A stretch of 64,000 nt of DNA from Chaenocephalus aceratus. Lineage: Eukaryota; Chordata; Actinopteri; Perciformes; Channichthyidae. The notes under the pieces are model-generated. The model did no database searches and had not been told where the DNA came from. It saw only the letters and a program-made list of their open reading frames with translations. The DNA is taken from NCBI GenBank assembly GCA_023974075.1, contig JAMFTG010000137.1, forward strand, positions 1-64,000. The letters are read 5' to 3'. Below are positions 11,311 through 21,930 of this stretch, one piece after another (position 1 is the stretch's first letter; the number at the start of each line of letters is the position of its first letter). Position numbers and translations under genes: made by a program.

Positions 11311-12820
11311 ATGCTTACGAGTGTTGGCAGCTCATCCCTTAAAACAGAAGCCTCCGACTGATCACACCGACACACTAACCAGTACATGTTTGGATTGGTG
11401 AAAGAAGGACTTCTAAAAAAGTGCAAGGTCTCAGGACAGATGAACTATTTCCGTTGAATCTGATGTCCAAGATCATTCGCAGACATTTAGATATGGACCG
11501 GCTCTTTTGTATTTGAGGTCTCCCAATCAAAACACTAACTACTGCTGCTCGGAAAAGATGACTAGATATAATGTCCTTACTATCGCTGCTATAGGAAAGA
11601 TATATTGCACGAGTGGAATCAAGACGAGGGCCCATCTCTCAACGGTTGGAGCAAAATTATATTTGAGTTGGTTCCTCTGGATTTTAATGACAGAAAATAA
11701 AAGGTTTCCAATGAAAAAGCAAAAGCAAACAGAAATGTAGCCTTTAGCCGTTGTTTTAAAGCTTTTTTATGGGAGTAAAAGTTAATTGTGCTCCTTGGAA
11801 ATAGAACACTTTGGGGCTGTGGATTTTTTAATGAAAAGAAAATACTTTCAAAGTCAAAGTTCAACCAAAAAAAAAGAAACCGCACAGAAAAATGCAACCT
11901 TTAACTGTTGGAATAAAAGTACATTTCGCTTCAAGGAAATAAAAATGTTGGGGTTCAGGGTTCATAGATGATCGAGCATTAGATATCTTATAAGTAGCAG
12001 TTTTATAGAATTTAGCAGCTATTATTGTAAAAGGAACCTCTTGAATCTCATAAAAGTGATTTTCCTACAACCTCTCAAGTACGTCTGAAAACTGAGCCGG
12101 TTGTTTTGTCTTTTGTTTGTTACTTTTGATTCGTAACTACATATTTGTCATTCCTGAGTTTTCGAAAATCAAGAAATTGCAATAAGCAAAAGTCTGCTGT
12201 CCTGTGGAAAAGGAAACAGAGATGGATGAAGTGAGAAGGCAAAGTGTCGTTGAAGACGGAACATCTCGGTACGCTATACATAGGTTTGTACTTGTGAGTG
12301 ATGAAGGTAAGGAAAGTATGGATTAGGAATGTGGAAGGTATAGATGTGACTGAGCGGACAGCTGTGTGTGTTTATAGTCCTCGGCTCAGCACACATGCTT
12401 GTAAATACTGACCCTGAACTAAAGTGTCTGGCATCTGCACACAATTAGGCATCCCAGATTCACAGAGAGGGGGGGGGCGATGCACTTGCATAAGCATCAC
12501 GAAGACATAAAGTACAGACTATCATGATGACATCACGAGGAGCTAAATGTAACCCAGTGGTGTAAATTAAAAGGAGACAAATGGCCCTTTAGCACCCATC
12601 CTCGAACTGTACATTCATTTCGAGTCTGCATCTTGCAAAGCTGTAATGCTCCAAACAGCTGAAATGAATAAGTCTTTATTAAACTAACCATGGATGTTAG
12701 CATTGACTAAAGCCTATTGGACTTTTTTCGTTAGATTTTGGGTTAGTGCCGAAACAAACGTGTTTAGTTCAGCAGGATAATATCCACATATTAACACTTT
12801 ATGATTTCTGAAGTAAAGAC
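11311..12820. other. No gene seen; old repeat fragments
   Basis: AT-rich non-coding DNA. The part at about 11,880-11,965 shares words with 4,840-4,880 (TTTCGCTTCAAGGA followed by an AAAA-TG-TTGGG-like stretch), pointing to a decayed dispersed repeat. A G run lies at 12,470-12,477. Confidence 0.4.
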
Positions 12821-13266
12821 GGCTAATGTTGGGCTATAAAGGAACTACAGCACGGTCACGTGACTTCACGTCACCACCGCTAAGCTAAAGGAGGCTAATG
12901 TTGGGCTATAAAGGAACTACAGCACGGTCACGTGACTTCACGTCACCACCGCTAAGCTAAAGGAGGCTAATGTTGGGCTATAAAGGAACTACAGCACGGT
13001 CACGTGACTTCACGTCACCACCGCTAAGCTAAAGGTGGCTAACGTTGGGCTATAAAGGAACTACAGCACGGTCACGTGACTTCACGTCACCACCGCTAAG
13101 CTAAAGGAGGCTAACGTTGGGCTATAAATGAACTACAGCACGGTCACATGACTTCACGTCACCACCGCTAAGCTAAAGGAGGCTAATGTTGGGCTATAAA
13201 GGAACTACAGCACGGTCACATGACTTCACGTCACCACCGCTAAGCTAAAGGTGGCTAACGTTGGGC
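12821..13266. repeat. 72-bp tandem repeat, six full copies plus a partial
   Basis: Copies start at 12,821 and every 72 bases after that. Each holds GGCTAAYGTTGGGCTATAAA, then GGAACTACAGCACGGTCACG, then TGACTTCACGTCACCACCGC, then TAAGCTAAAGG. Divergence is very low, so the amplification is recent or homogenised. The array is CpG-containing, and copies 5 and 6 have CACATG in place of CACGTG. Confidence 0.97.
12855..13080. promoter_or_regulatory. Four perfect GTCACGTGAC E-box palindromes at 72-bp spacing (predicted)
   Basis: GTCACGTGAC occurs at 12,855, 12,927, 12,999 and 13,071. The equivalent positions 13,143 and 13,215 read GTCACATGAC. The 10-mer is the preferred site of bHLH-Zip factors of the MiT/TFE and USF type (established knowledge). 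A half-CRE-like TTCACGTCA follows each site. Binding is inferred from sequence only, and no promoter or gene is visible next to it. Confidence 0.35.
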
Positions 13267-13293
13267 GTGATGACATTTAGTTTTATCTTTTAT

Positions 13294-13855
13294 GCCCCTT
13301 TCACACCAACGTGTTTTCAGCTCCGGCTCGGAGCTGGAGCCTGAAAAGTACCGTTTTTTTCCTGTTCACACCGCAGAGGCGCCGCCTCTTAGCTCCGGAA
13401 TCCGGTTCACTTCCAGCTCCAAAAAATTGTCGGTCTAGAGGCAAGAGCTTCGGAGCTAAGAGGCGGCGTCACTTACGTTTCTCTTACGTCGAGGCGGGGG
13501 CATGGGCGGGATCAACCTCCTGAACAACAACAAAATGCTTGCGTGTGATGTTTGTAAAGTTCTAAGTAAAGTCGTCCCTTGTAAAGTCGTCCGATGCCAT
13601 CCATTTCGTTTCGTAAGAGGATAACCAAAGCGAACAGCGCTTCAATACAATCGGCCATTGTTGTTGTTGTCGATGTGAGGGATTTCCGCGCGGTTTGGAT
13701 GTTATGAAGCAGGCACGTAAACGGTGACGTCATGACGCAGCAGCGGCAGCTCTGGGCGGTGTGAACAGAGCGGGAGCAGAAAAGGGAACCCGGAGCTGAA
13801 CCAGAAAAGCTCCCGCTCGGAGCGAGAAAGGGAAAAGCGCTGGTGTGAAAGCCGC
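13294..13855. mobile_element. Miniature inverted-repeat element (TTTCACACC ends)
   Basis: The left end GCCCCTTTCACACCAACG and the inverted right end GCGGCTTTCACACCAGCG match at 15 of 18 positions. Inside is a second inverted pair: GAGGCGCCGCCTCTTAGCTC near 13,376 and GAGCTAAGAGGCGGCG near 13,454. No transposase frame is present, and I could not define a target duplication. The superfamily is undetermined. Confidence 0.65.
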
Positions 13856-14744
13856 ATGCGACACTTGTTAGCAACCGCCGTTTTAAAATTCACCCGTGGG
13901 GTATGTACTGACGTATTTTATGTCTTAGAATAAAACCTCTTCAGCCCGTGTTAACCACAGCCCTTCTGTCAGGATACAAAACAGTGACTTCACACAAGTA
14001 GAGCTCAATAGCTGCTAACTCAGAACATGACTGTGATGGTCCTCTGTGTTCCTGCCACAGGAAGTGTGTCCAGGAGCACATGTTGCCGTGACGACACAGA
14101 CAAAGCCAGATCTACACCAGCTGGTAAAAACCATGGCAGCCCTGATCCGTGTTAATCCGTGTTTACTCATTTTCACACCTCTAAATCTCCCTCCTGGCTT
14201 TTTGTCTGCTGCTTCCCTTTGTGCTCGTGTCCAGATCTAAATATGGAAATGTTTCTATATTTCTGCAGAAGAAGCTGAACTCAGTAAAATATGTAAAAAG
14301 ATGCTCCAATGTTGAGAGAAGTGCAGAAATGAAGCATTTTCTTTTGCTTTCCATTTTGTTCTCACCTATAAAGGTTGAACTGAGTCTCGCTGCCGGGACG
14401 TCAATCACTGTGAATTATTGTTCGACCTGAAAACGTCAGTAAATGGATTCAGCCGACCGCGACTTGATCATGTTCATGCGAGCATCCTCTGATGGATGCT
14501 GACCTTGTGAAATGAGTGATGCACCTTTTAAAACCACGGAATAGGATTGATCGGACAGTACTGTTCCCTGATGGTAAATATTTGTAACATCCATTATCTG
14601 CTACGAGAGCGTTAGTCAGACAGAAAACGCCAGATAGGTTTTTTTATAGTTGAGGGGATGGAAAGCACTCGGTTAACCCTTCGATGCCCTGCGAGTGGCT
14701 GGACCCTACACTCTTCATAAGTGGGTTCAAAAAGGGCCCGTATT
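13856..14744. other. No gene seen
   Basis: Non-coding sequence. Short frames on both strands show no conserved domain. Confidence 0.5.
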
Positions 14745-14973
14745 AGAATAATAATAATTCCTTGCATTTATTATAGCGCTTTTCCAGTGCTCAAAGCGCA
14801 TACACATATTTTGTATACATGCAATGGTCAGAAACTGTGGACAATACCCACAGGAGCAAGTTCAGGTGAAGTGTCTTGCCCAAGGACACACCGGCTTTAC
14901 AGACGCAGCAACAGCGGCGGGTTTCACCCCTTGATCTGATGATCATTGCACAGCGCACTGCGCCACACCGTCC
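14745..14973 (-). mobile_element. tRNA-type SINE, copy 1 (minus strand)
   Basis: Read on the minus strand it starts GGACGGTGTGGCGCAGTGCG, has a decayed B-box near 14,918-14,928, then the block GTGTCCTTGGGCAAGACACT and CTCCTGTGGGTATTGTCCAC. It ends in a GCGCTATAATAAATGCAAGG tail with ATT triplets. Copy 2 lies directly beside it in the same orientation. Confidence 0.75.
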
Positions 14974-14996
14974 ATCTTCACGCCTCGAGGTCATCG

Positions 14997-15191
14997 AGGC
15001 GCTTTTACAAGTATACATTGGTATCATACATGTACTGTGGACAATACCCACAGGAGCAAATCCGGGTGAAGTGTCTTGCCCAAGGACACAACGGCCTGAC
15101 ACAGTGGGGCAGGAGCGGGTTTCGAACCGGAGTTCCCCAGCACCCCCCTTGATCTGATGATCGGATGCACAGACCACTGCCCCACCCGTCC
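14997..15191 (-). mobile_element. tRNA-type SINE, copy 2 (minus strand)
   Basis: It shares the GTGTCCTTGGGCAAGACACT and CTCCTGTGGGTATTGTCCAC blocks with copy 1. On the minus strand the head is GGACGGGTGGGGCAGTGGTC and an intact B-box GGTTCGAAACCC lies at 15,117-15,128. The tail breaks off soon after the core, so copy 2 is shorter than copy 1. The two may be independent insertions or a tandem duplication. Confidence 0.75.
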
Positions 15192-15479
15192 TCTATGAAT
15201 AATGTGTTTTTGTGCCATTTTTGTAATTTTGGCTAAGAAAAATCACTTGTATAATATTTAGTATTATATTTTGGTTCACACTAGAAATATTTTATATTTA
15301 ATTTTTCACTATTTATAATTTTATAATTTTTTTACATTTTGAAAAAAAAACGTTTTCCCGTAGGAAATGCATGCGGGTCATTTTTGAACCACTAATGGAA
15401 GCTCAGGGTAGAAATACAAAAACTACAATTTCTTAAAATGTATCAAATGTACATTTAAAATGTGAATGGCATGATCTTG
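15192..15479. other. No gene seen; very AT-rich
   Basis: A run of TTTATAATTTT-like sequence with an A run near 15,342-15,350. Nothing else is recognisable. Confidence 0.4.
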
Positions 15480-15650
15480 CCACTGCACAAATGGCCTTCT
15501 ATAGTTATATTTGAATTGTATGTTTTTTTTGTTTAATGCCCTTGTTTTATGTTGAAACTTGTTGTGTGCCGTGTTGGTCAGGACTCCCTGGAAGAAGAGA
15601 TCTTGTATCTCAATGGGACATTCCTGGATAAATAAAATAAAATGATATCC
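15480..15650 (+). mobile_element. LINE 3' end (5'-truncated), plus strand
   Basis: The end reads GAAGAAGAGATCTTGTATCT then CAATGGGACATTCCTGGATA and AATAAAATAAAATG. The same 3' signature (AGAGATCTATGATCTCAATG, GGACCAATCTGAATAAATAA) ends the minus-strand LINE at 49.1 kb, so both belong to related non-LTR retrotransposons. Only the untranslated tail remains. Confidence 0.65.
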
Positions 15651-15820
15651 AAAACATGTTTTTTGAGGAATAGCTGGAATATGAAATGAGAAAAAAATGT
15701 CATTGCAAAGATACTCTTAGAAAACCACCTCACCGGGTCAAACAAGACCCACTTCTGCATCTAAGGGTTAAGGTTAGAGATTATGGATGTACAACATTAG
15801 ATTAGTTGTGAGTTATCTAA

Positions 15821-16150
15821 AAACTTAATAATAATAATACATTTTATTTTTAGGCGCCTTTCATGACACCCAAGGACACCGTACAATTTAAAATAAAAAA
15901 AAAAAAAAAAAAAAAAATAAAAGCTAAGAGGCAACAGAACAAGATAAAAACACAAACAGGAAATCATGGAGGAGACAGTCAAGTGGACACAAATGAAACA
16001 TATAATGGGGAGCACTACAGCGAGTAGCAGATTTGAACAGGTGGGTTTTTAATTGGGATTTGAATATGGTGATTGTGTCTGTAATAAATGATATGCTGCA
16101 TTGATCTTCCTCAGAGTCTTTGTCTAAAAGATTGTAATCCCTACCGCTAT
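15821..16150 (-). pseudogene. L2-like LINE 3' remnant (minus strand)
   Basis: On the minus strand a frame contains ITIFKSQLKTHLFKSA, the usual C-terminal signature of L2/CR1-group LINE proteins. It is followed by GGTGTCCTTGGGTGTCATGA, AAGGCGCCTAAAAATAAAAT and a TATTATTATT tail. A long A/T run (15,895-15,917) interrupts the reading. Only about 50 codons plus the 3' untranslated tail survive, so the copy is dead and 5'-truncated. Confidence 0.65.
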
Positions 16151-16159
16151 TCAAACAGG

Positions 16160-16880
16160 GAATTCATTAGATTTTGTATCATGACTTTCTTGAAACAGAT
16201 ACAAATAAAAAATGCAAATTATCTGTGGTTTAAAAAACAACAAGCGGTGCTCGGGTGTGGTTGAAACAAAGCTAAACTACATGGTTACTTCCCAATTAAA
16301 AAGGATCATTTCGACAGTGTTTTCCTGAGTTTAATTCATTTTCAGAACACGATGTCCAAACAAAGCTGACACTTCTCTGAGCTGTTGAATAATAATTGTA
16401 TTTTCTACAGATATTAAAGCTTTCATTTGAACATTTAATTCTCCTGATATTGTGAGGACGATTTCATGTGTTCTTCAAAAGAGCAGATTAACAACAGTTT
16501 ACCTATAACAGTACAACTAGGTCTTTCTCATGATTATAACGAAAGCTTTCTCGGTTCCCGTCTCCAGACCTCCACGCATCTTTATAAGGGTTACATGAAA
16601 TCTTAATCATTTACAACCAGCCACCGTTAGCGTCAATAAACGGCCGTACATCCGTTCACACCCGTGTGTCGGTGTGCTTTCTGCGGCTGGGTTTGATGTG
16701 AGAGACTCACCACTTACGCCACAAATTGGACAATTGGGAGCTAAGTGTTTTAAAGTACCTTCAGGTCCATCATGAGTGTGTTACAGCCGCTGCAGCCGCT
16801 CTCATTGTGTGGATACAAGTGTAATCATTCAAGTATTTAAAGCTGGTTGTTCTATTATCTTTGTTATATCCAACAGTAAA
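16160..16880. other. No gene seen
   Basis: AT-rich non-coding DNA without any recognisable element. Confidence 0.45.
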
Positions 16881-17100
16881 AGTGACATCACTCCATAACA
16901 CTCCCACTGCTATTGGCTAGCGCTCCAACACGTTGTACATGATAGGCTAAGGGGCGGGACATCTGTAAGCGGTTGACCAATCACAACAGAGCCGGCCAGC
17001 TAACTAATGAGAGCAGACTGGGCTGTGGTTTCAGACAGAGGGTGAAAAGAGGTGCTGCAGCATGAGATAAATAAGGATGCTTTGTGAACATTAAAGCATG
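16881..17100 (+). mobile_element. Probable fragment of an AGGTCCC-type TTAA miniature element
   Basis: The segment with TTGACCAATCACAACAGAGC, TGGTTTCAGACAGAGGGTGA and GAACATTAAAGCATG is what I know as the 3' half of a very common fish element with AGGTCCC ends. A more divergent member lies at 31,887-32,597, which also has GACCAATCAGAGCACAC and GAACATTGAACAATG. It runs straight into the 57-mer array, so its true end is hidden there. The assignment is by recall and needs a library search. Confidence 0.5.
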
Positions 17101-18375
17101 GAGACACTACATACTGATATACACCTGAACATCAGCAGGAGAGGACTCTTTAAAGTAGAGACACTACATACTGATATACACCTGAACATCAGCAGGAGAG
17201 CACTCTTTAAAGTAGAGACACTACATACTGATATACACCTGAACATCAGCAGGAGAGGACTCTTTAAAGTAGAGACACTACATACTGATATCCACCTGAA
17301 CATCAGCAGGAGAGGACTCTTTAAAGTAGAGACACTACATACTGATATACACCTGAACATCAGCAGGAGAGGACTCTTTAAAGTAGAGACACTACATACT
17401 GATATACACCTGAACATCAGCAGGAGAGGACTCTTTAAAGTAGAGACACTACATACTGATATACACCTGAACATCAGCAGGAGAGGACTCTTTAAAGTAG
17501 AGACACTACACACTGATATGCACCTGAACATCAGCAGGAGAGGACTCTTTAAAGTAGAGACACTACATACTGATATACACCTGAACATCAGCAGGAGAGG
17601 ACTCTTTAAAGTAGAGACACTACATACTGATATGCACCTGAACATCAGCAGGAGAGGACTCTTTAAAGTAGAGACACTACATACTGATATACACCTGAAC
17701 ATCAGCAGGAGAGGACTCTTTAAAGTAGAGACACTACATACTGATATACACCTGAACATCAGCAGGAGAGGACTCTTTAAAGTAGAGACACTACATACTG
17801 ATATACACCTGAACATCAGCAGGAGAGGACTCTTTAAAGTAGAGACACTACATACTGATATACACCTGAACATCAGCAGGAGAGGACTCTTTAAAGTAGA
17901 GACACTACATACTGATATACACCTGAACATCAGCAGGAGAGAACTCTTTAAAGTAGAGACACTACATACTGATATACACCTGAACATCAGCAGGAGAGGA
18001 CTCTTTAAAGTAGAGACACTACATACTGATATACACCTGAACATCAGCAGGAGATGGCTCTTTAAAGTAGAGACTCTACATACTGATATACACCTGAACA
18101 TCAGCAGGAGAGGACTCTTTAAAGTAGAGACACTACATACTGATATACACCTGAACATCAGCAGGAGAGAACTCTTTAAAGTAGAGACACTACATACTGA
18201 TATACACCTGAACATCAGCAGGAGAGGACTCTTTAAAGTAGAGACACTACATACTGATATACACCTGAACATCAGCAGGAGATGGCTCTTTAAAGTAGAG
18301 ACTCTACATACTGATATACACCTGAACATCAGCAGGAGAGGACTCTTTAAAGTAGAGACACTACATACTGATATA
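17101..18375. repeat. 57-bp minisatellite, first part, about 22 copies
   Basis: The unit reads GAGACACTACATACTGATAT, then ACACCTGAACATCAGCAGGA, then GAGGACTCTTTAAAGTA. Since 57 equals 19 codons and lacks stops in one frame on each strand, it yields a 446-codon plus frame and a 412-codon minus frame, both artefacts. Variants AGAACTC, AGGACTC, ATGGCTC, AGGACTC occur in this order twice at 17,938-18,350, giving a 228-bp (4 x 57) higher-order repeat. Confidence 0.97.
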
Positions 18376-18460
18376 ATAATAATGCATTTGATTTATGGGC
18401 GCCTTTCAAAACTCTCAAGGACACCTTACAGAGCATAATTAAAGAAGAGCACACAGTAAT
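18376..18460 (-). mobile_element. Short LINE 3' tail inserted in the 57-mer array
   Basis: About 85 bases (ATAATAATGCATTTGATTTA, GGGCGCCTTTCAAAACTCTC, AAGGACACCTTACAG) interrupt the array. On the minus strand this is an L2-type 3' end, like those at 15.8 and 36.3 kb, with its ATT tail at the left. The repeat phase resumes immediately on the right, with ATATA/AATATA around the insertion. Confidence 0.7.
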
Positions 18461-19090
18461 ATACACCTGAACATCAGCAGGAGAGGACTCTTTAAAGTAG
18501 AGACACTACATACTGATATACACCTGAACATCAGCAGGAGAGAACTCTTTAAAGTAGAGACACTACATACTGATATACACCTGAACATCAGCAGGAGAGG
18601 ACTCTTTAAAGTAGAGACACTACATACTGATATACACCTGAACATCAGCAGGAGAGGACTCTTTAAAGTAGAGACACTACATACTGATATACACCTGAAC
18701 ATCAGCAGGAGAGGACTCTTTAAAGTAGAGACACTACATACTGATATACACCTGAACATCAGCAGGAGAGGACTCTTTAAAGTAGAGACACTACATACTG
18801 ATATACACCTGAACATCAGCAGGAGAGGACTCTTTAAAGTAGAGACACTACATACTGATATACACCTGAACATCAGCAGGAGAGGACTCTTTAAAGTAGA
18901 GACACTACATACTGATATACACCTGAACATCAGCAGGAGAGGACTCTTTAAAGTAGAGACACTACATACTGATATACACCTGAACATCAGCAGGAGAGGA
19001 CTCTTTAAAGTAGAGACTCTACATACTGATATACACCTGAACATCAGCAGGAGAGGACTCTTTAAAGAAGAGACACTACATACTGATATG
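18461..19090. repeat. 57-bp minisatellite, second part, about 11 copies
   Basis: This continues the same unit after the LINE-tail insertion. It is again nearly identical from copy to copy and ends at TACTGATATG, where the sequence turns unique. The 243-codon minus frame across it is a repeat artefact. Confidence 0.97.
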
Positions 19091-20032
19091 AACCAGAAAT
19101 GAGGCACTTTTAACTTAAAATATACTGAACAAACAAAACAAAAACAGACTCTGACGTCCGTGTTTACCAAATATGTAAAACCTGCATAGTTATTAACCTT
19201 TGCTCTTCGGTGAATATACTATTGGGAAACAGACCCTAAACATCTCATCAAGCGCTCCTCTAAACATGTTCCAAACCACGCTAAAACATCCATATCTGAC
19301 CAGTTTTAATGAAGTGCTTTTCCTGCTGTGATAAGACAAGTCTGCCATGCAAAAACACCTGAGTGTCCTTGAAAGCAAACAACAAGACGTCCCTAAGGAG
19401 TCTGTCCAGAGATCACGTCAGAAAGGATCCATTATTTATTATGGAAAACGGTTTATTTTTGGAACCCAGTGCCTTCTGCTGTAATGACCTCCCGAGGGTC
19501 CCGACCCGTTGCCTTTCATCCCTCTGTAGAATCCACCACGCTGCAGAAAGACTGTAAATGAGGAGGACGCATTATTGAAACTGTCCTCAAACAAAAGGCT
19601 CCATTTTGTGTCACTTTATACCGTTTGTCTTCTATCCGTTTATCTTGAGTCTCTCTTTCCAACAAAGAAAAGGTTGAATAGAGACACCAAGTAGCTTCTG
19701 TCCTATTCACTTGATGTTACTACATGTGTCTGTGTTGTCTGTGCAGGATAATCTGATGCATTAAATCAAGGTTATCATACAAAGTATTTACAATCTGTCT
19801 GAATGCACGCTCACAGCACAGCCTGCACAGCTTTCTCTGAAATATGAAATTAAACAGATCATTAATATTCCTGGCATAACTACTTTAGACGTTTAGGACT
19901 TAGCGAAGATGAAAGAAAATTGTCCTTCAAGACTTATTAGTTCTTGAATTTAATTGGCTTTGTGCTCAAAACAAACATCATATTGCTTTTATGATACAAA
20001 GAACTTTCCAGAAGCTCAAATAAACAGAAAAT
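19091..20032. other. No gene seen
   Basis: Non-coding sequence. Open frames are short and without domains. Confidence 0.5.
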
Positions 20033-20066
20033 CCGGCGCACAACCCACTGCGCCACACGCCTCCTA
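20033..20066 (-). mobile_element. tRNA-type SINE head fragment (minus strand)
   Basis: On the minus strand it reads AGGAGGCGTGTGGCGCAGTG GGTTGTGCGCCGG. This matches the first 30 bases or so of the SINE at 10,660. No B-box follows, so only the head is left. Confidence 0.5.
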
Positions 20067-20132
20067 TAGAAGAAAGGGAAGGAATAAGAGTAAGGCATGG
20101 CTGTGCTAATTAAAACTGGAAAATATATATAA

Positions 20133-20400
20133 ATCAAATCAAATCAAGTTTTATTTATATACCACATTTATAAACGATGTTTGGTTGAGCCAAAGTGCTG
20201 TACATATAATAAAAATAGTCTACAGTAGAAACACTTTACAGCAAATACAACAGCACAGATTGTTCAGAATATCAGTATGAGAAAAAACGACACCCTCTGT
20301 CCTTAGACCCTCTGTCCTTAGACCATCTGTCCTCAGACCCTCTGTCCTCAGACCCTCTGTCCTCAGACCCTCACATCGTACAAGGAAAACAAATAACTGC
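20133..20400. mobile_element. Dispersed repeat fragment carrying a small 15-mer array (copy 1)
   Basis: It begins with an ATCAA repeat and GTTTTATTTATATACCACAT, a common fish retroelement 3'-end style. It then has CAGAATATCAGTATGAGAAA, the 15-mer array, and CCCTCACATCGTACAAGGAA. The parts on both sides of the array match copy 2 at 21.2-21.9 kb. Confidence 0.65.
20292..20369. repeat. 15-bp minisatellite, about 5 copies
   Basis: The unit is ACCCTCTGTCCTTAG or ACCCTCTGTCCTCAG. It is the same unit, at the same internal position of the same dispersed element, as the larger array at 21,310. Confidence 0.95.
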
Positions 20401-20527
20401 CTCAAATACCAACGATATGTGTCTCTCGCAGATAGTTAAATAGAGTTTTCTTTAAAGTAAAACTTCACAAAATATGATTCAAAATTTCTGTTTAGGATTG
20501 AATGACTTTAGGCAAACTATTTCACAT

Positions 20528-20740
20528 CGGGCGGTGGTGGCGAAGTCCCTAGGGACTTGGCTTGGCAGCTGGAAGGTCGCAGTTCAAGTCCCGGAAAGAC
20601 CAAGTGCTACCGAGGTGTCCCTGAGCAAGGCACCGTTCCCTACACTGCTCGCCGGGCGCCGTGCATAATGGCTGCTCCTAACACTGGGATGGGTACATGC
20701 AGAGAAACCGTGTCGTTACATAGAACCTGTACTACGTGAT
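20528..20740 (+). mobile_element. tRNA-derived SINE
   Basis: The head GGGCGGTGGTGGCGAAGTCC and the B-box-like AGTTCAAGTCCC are followed by GAGGTGTCCCTGAGCAAGGC, ACCGTTCCCTACACTGCTCG and CCTAACACTGGGATGGGTAC. This body is a familiar one among teleost SINEs. The A-box has lost one consensus position (GGCGAAG for GGCGCAG). It is non-coding; the short frames across it are meaningless. Confidence 0.8.
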
Positions 20741-21211
20741 GACATAAGTCGAATCTTCTTCAAAAGGTCATTAATACTTTAGAGATTCCACATTGAAGTG
20801 TCGGAAACAACAAACTAACAGCAACATAAAAAACACGTTTAAATACTTCAGATCTCATTTTGGTAGGAGAAGGAGAGAAGTAAAGAAAAACACGAGCAAA
20901 TGTTGGATAGTGAATTGATGTTTGACAGTAGAAATAAAGGACAGGTACTTAATTGGTTCAGTCAACACTGTTTAGTTTAGTACAGAAAGTATATCGAGCA
21001 AAAACAATATACAACAGCTTCTATGAGGAGTAGATTGATTGTTTGAAATATAAATGATTTATCCCAGACCTTTCATACTTCACGAGATGATAATAAACCA
21101 ATGCTAGCTACTTCAAAAACTAGGAATTTAATTTGAATAAACATGCATTTGAAAACACAGACGGTGCAAAAAACGACCCTTTAGTGGCCTTATTCTACTA
21201 AAGTTTTCAAT
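20741..21211. other. No gene seen
   Basis: AT-rich non-coding DNA with no recognisable element. Confidence 0.45.
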
Positions 21212-21930
21212 CAATCAATCAATGCTTATTTATAGCCCAATATCACAAATGTTACATTCGTCTCAGTGGTCTTCACAGTGTGTACAGAATATCAGTTTGA
21301 CAATACGACACCCTCTGTCCTTAGACCCTCTGTCCTCAGACCCTCTGTCCTCAGACCCTCTGTCCTCAGACCCTCTGTCCTTAGACCCTCTGTCCTCAGA
21401 CCCTCTGTCCTCAGACCCTCTGTCCTTAGATCCTCTGTCCTTAGACCCTCTGTCCTTAGACCCTCTGTCCTTAGATCCTCTGCCCTTAGACCCTCTGTCC
21501 TCAGACCCTCTGTCCTTAGACCCTCTGTCCTTAGACCCTCTGACCTTAGACCCTCTGTCCTCAGACCCTCTGACCTCATACCCTCTGTCCTCAGACCCTC
21601 TGACCTTAGACCCTCTGACCTTAGACCCTCTGTCCTCCGACCCTCTGACCTTAGACCCTCTGTCCTTAGACCCTCTGTCCTCAGACCCTCTGTCCTTAGA
21701 CCCTCTGTCCTTAGACCCTCTGTCCTCAGACCCTCTGTCCTTAGACCCTCTGTCCTCAGACCCTCTGTCCTTAGACCCTCTGTCCTCAGACCCTCTGTCC
21801 TCAGACCCTCTGTCCTCAGACCCTCTGACCTTAGACCCTCACATCGTACAAGGAAAAACTTCCGGAGAAAACCCACAGCAACAGAGGAGGGATCTCTCTC
21901 CCAGGACGTGCAGTAGATGCCGTGTGTAAA
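21212..21930. mobile_element. Dispersed repeat carrying a large 15-mer array (copy 2)
   Basis: The left part has (TCAA)n, TGCTTATTTATAGCCCAATA, TCACAAATGTTACATTCGTC and CAGAATATCAGTTTGACAAT. The right part has CCCTCACATCGTACAAGGAA, AAACTTCCGGAGAAAACCCA and GAGGAGGGATCTCTCTCCCA. I know this as a common teleost retroelement tail. The normal form seems to hold a single ACCCTCTGTCCTTAG, here expanded about 35-fold. Confidence 0.7.
21310..21842. repeat. 15-bp minisatellite, about 35 copies
   Basis: Units are ACCCTCTG followed by TCC, ACC or CCC and then TTAG, TCAG, TCCG or TCATA. Fifteen is divisible by three, so frames of 194-235 codons (SVLRP, LDPLS, GLRTE) appear on both strands. They are artefacts. 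Confidence 0.97.

Noticed and set aside
17098..18438. 446-codon plus frame and 412-codon minus frame
   Set aside because: Both strands of a 57-bp repeat are open. Frames end as soon as the array ends. No independent evidence for a protein.
17101..19090. CRISPR array, because of regular repeats
   Set aside because: Units are contiguous with no unique spacers, and the DNA is clearly from a vertebrate.
10660..20740. tRNA genes suggested by A- and B-box sequences
   Set aside because: The boxes sit at the heads of SINEs (10.66, 15.1, 20.53 kb). No cloverleaf with matching acceptor stem could be built by eye.
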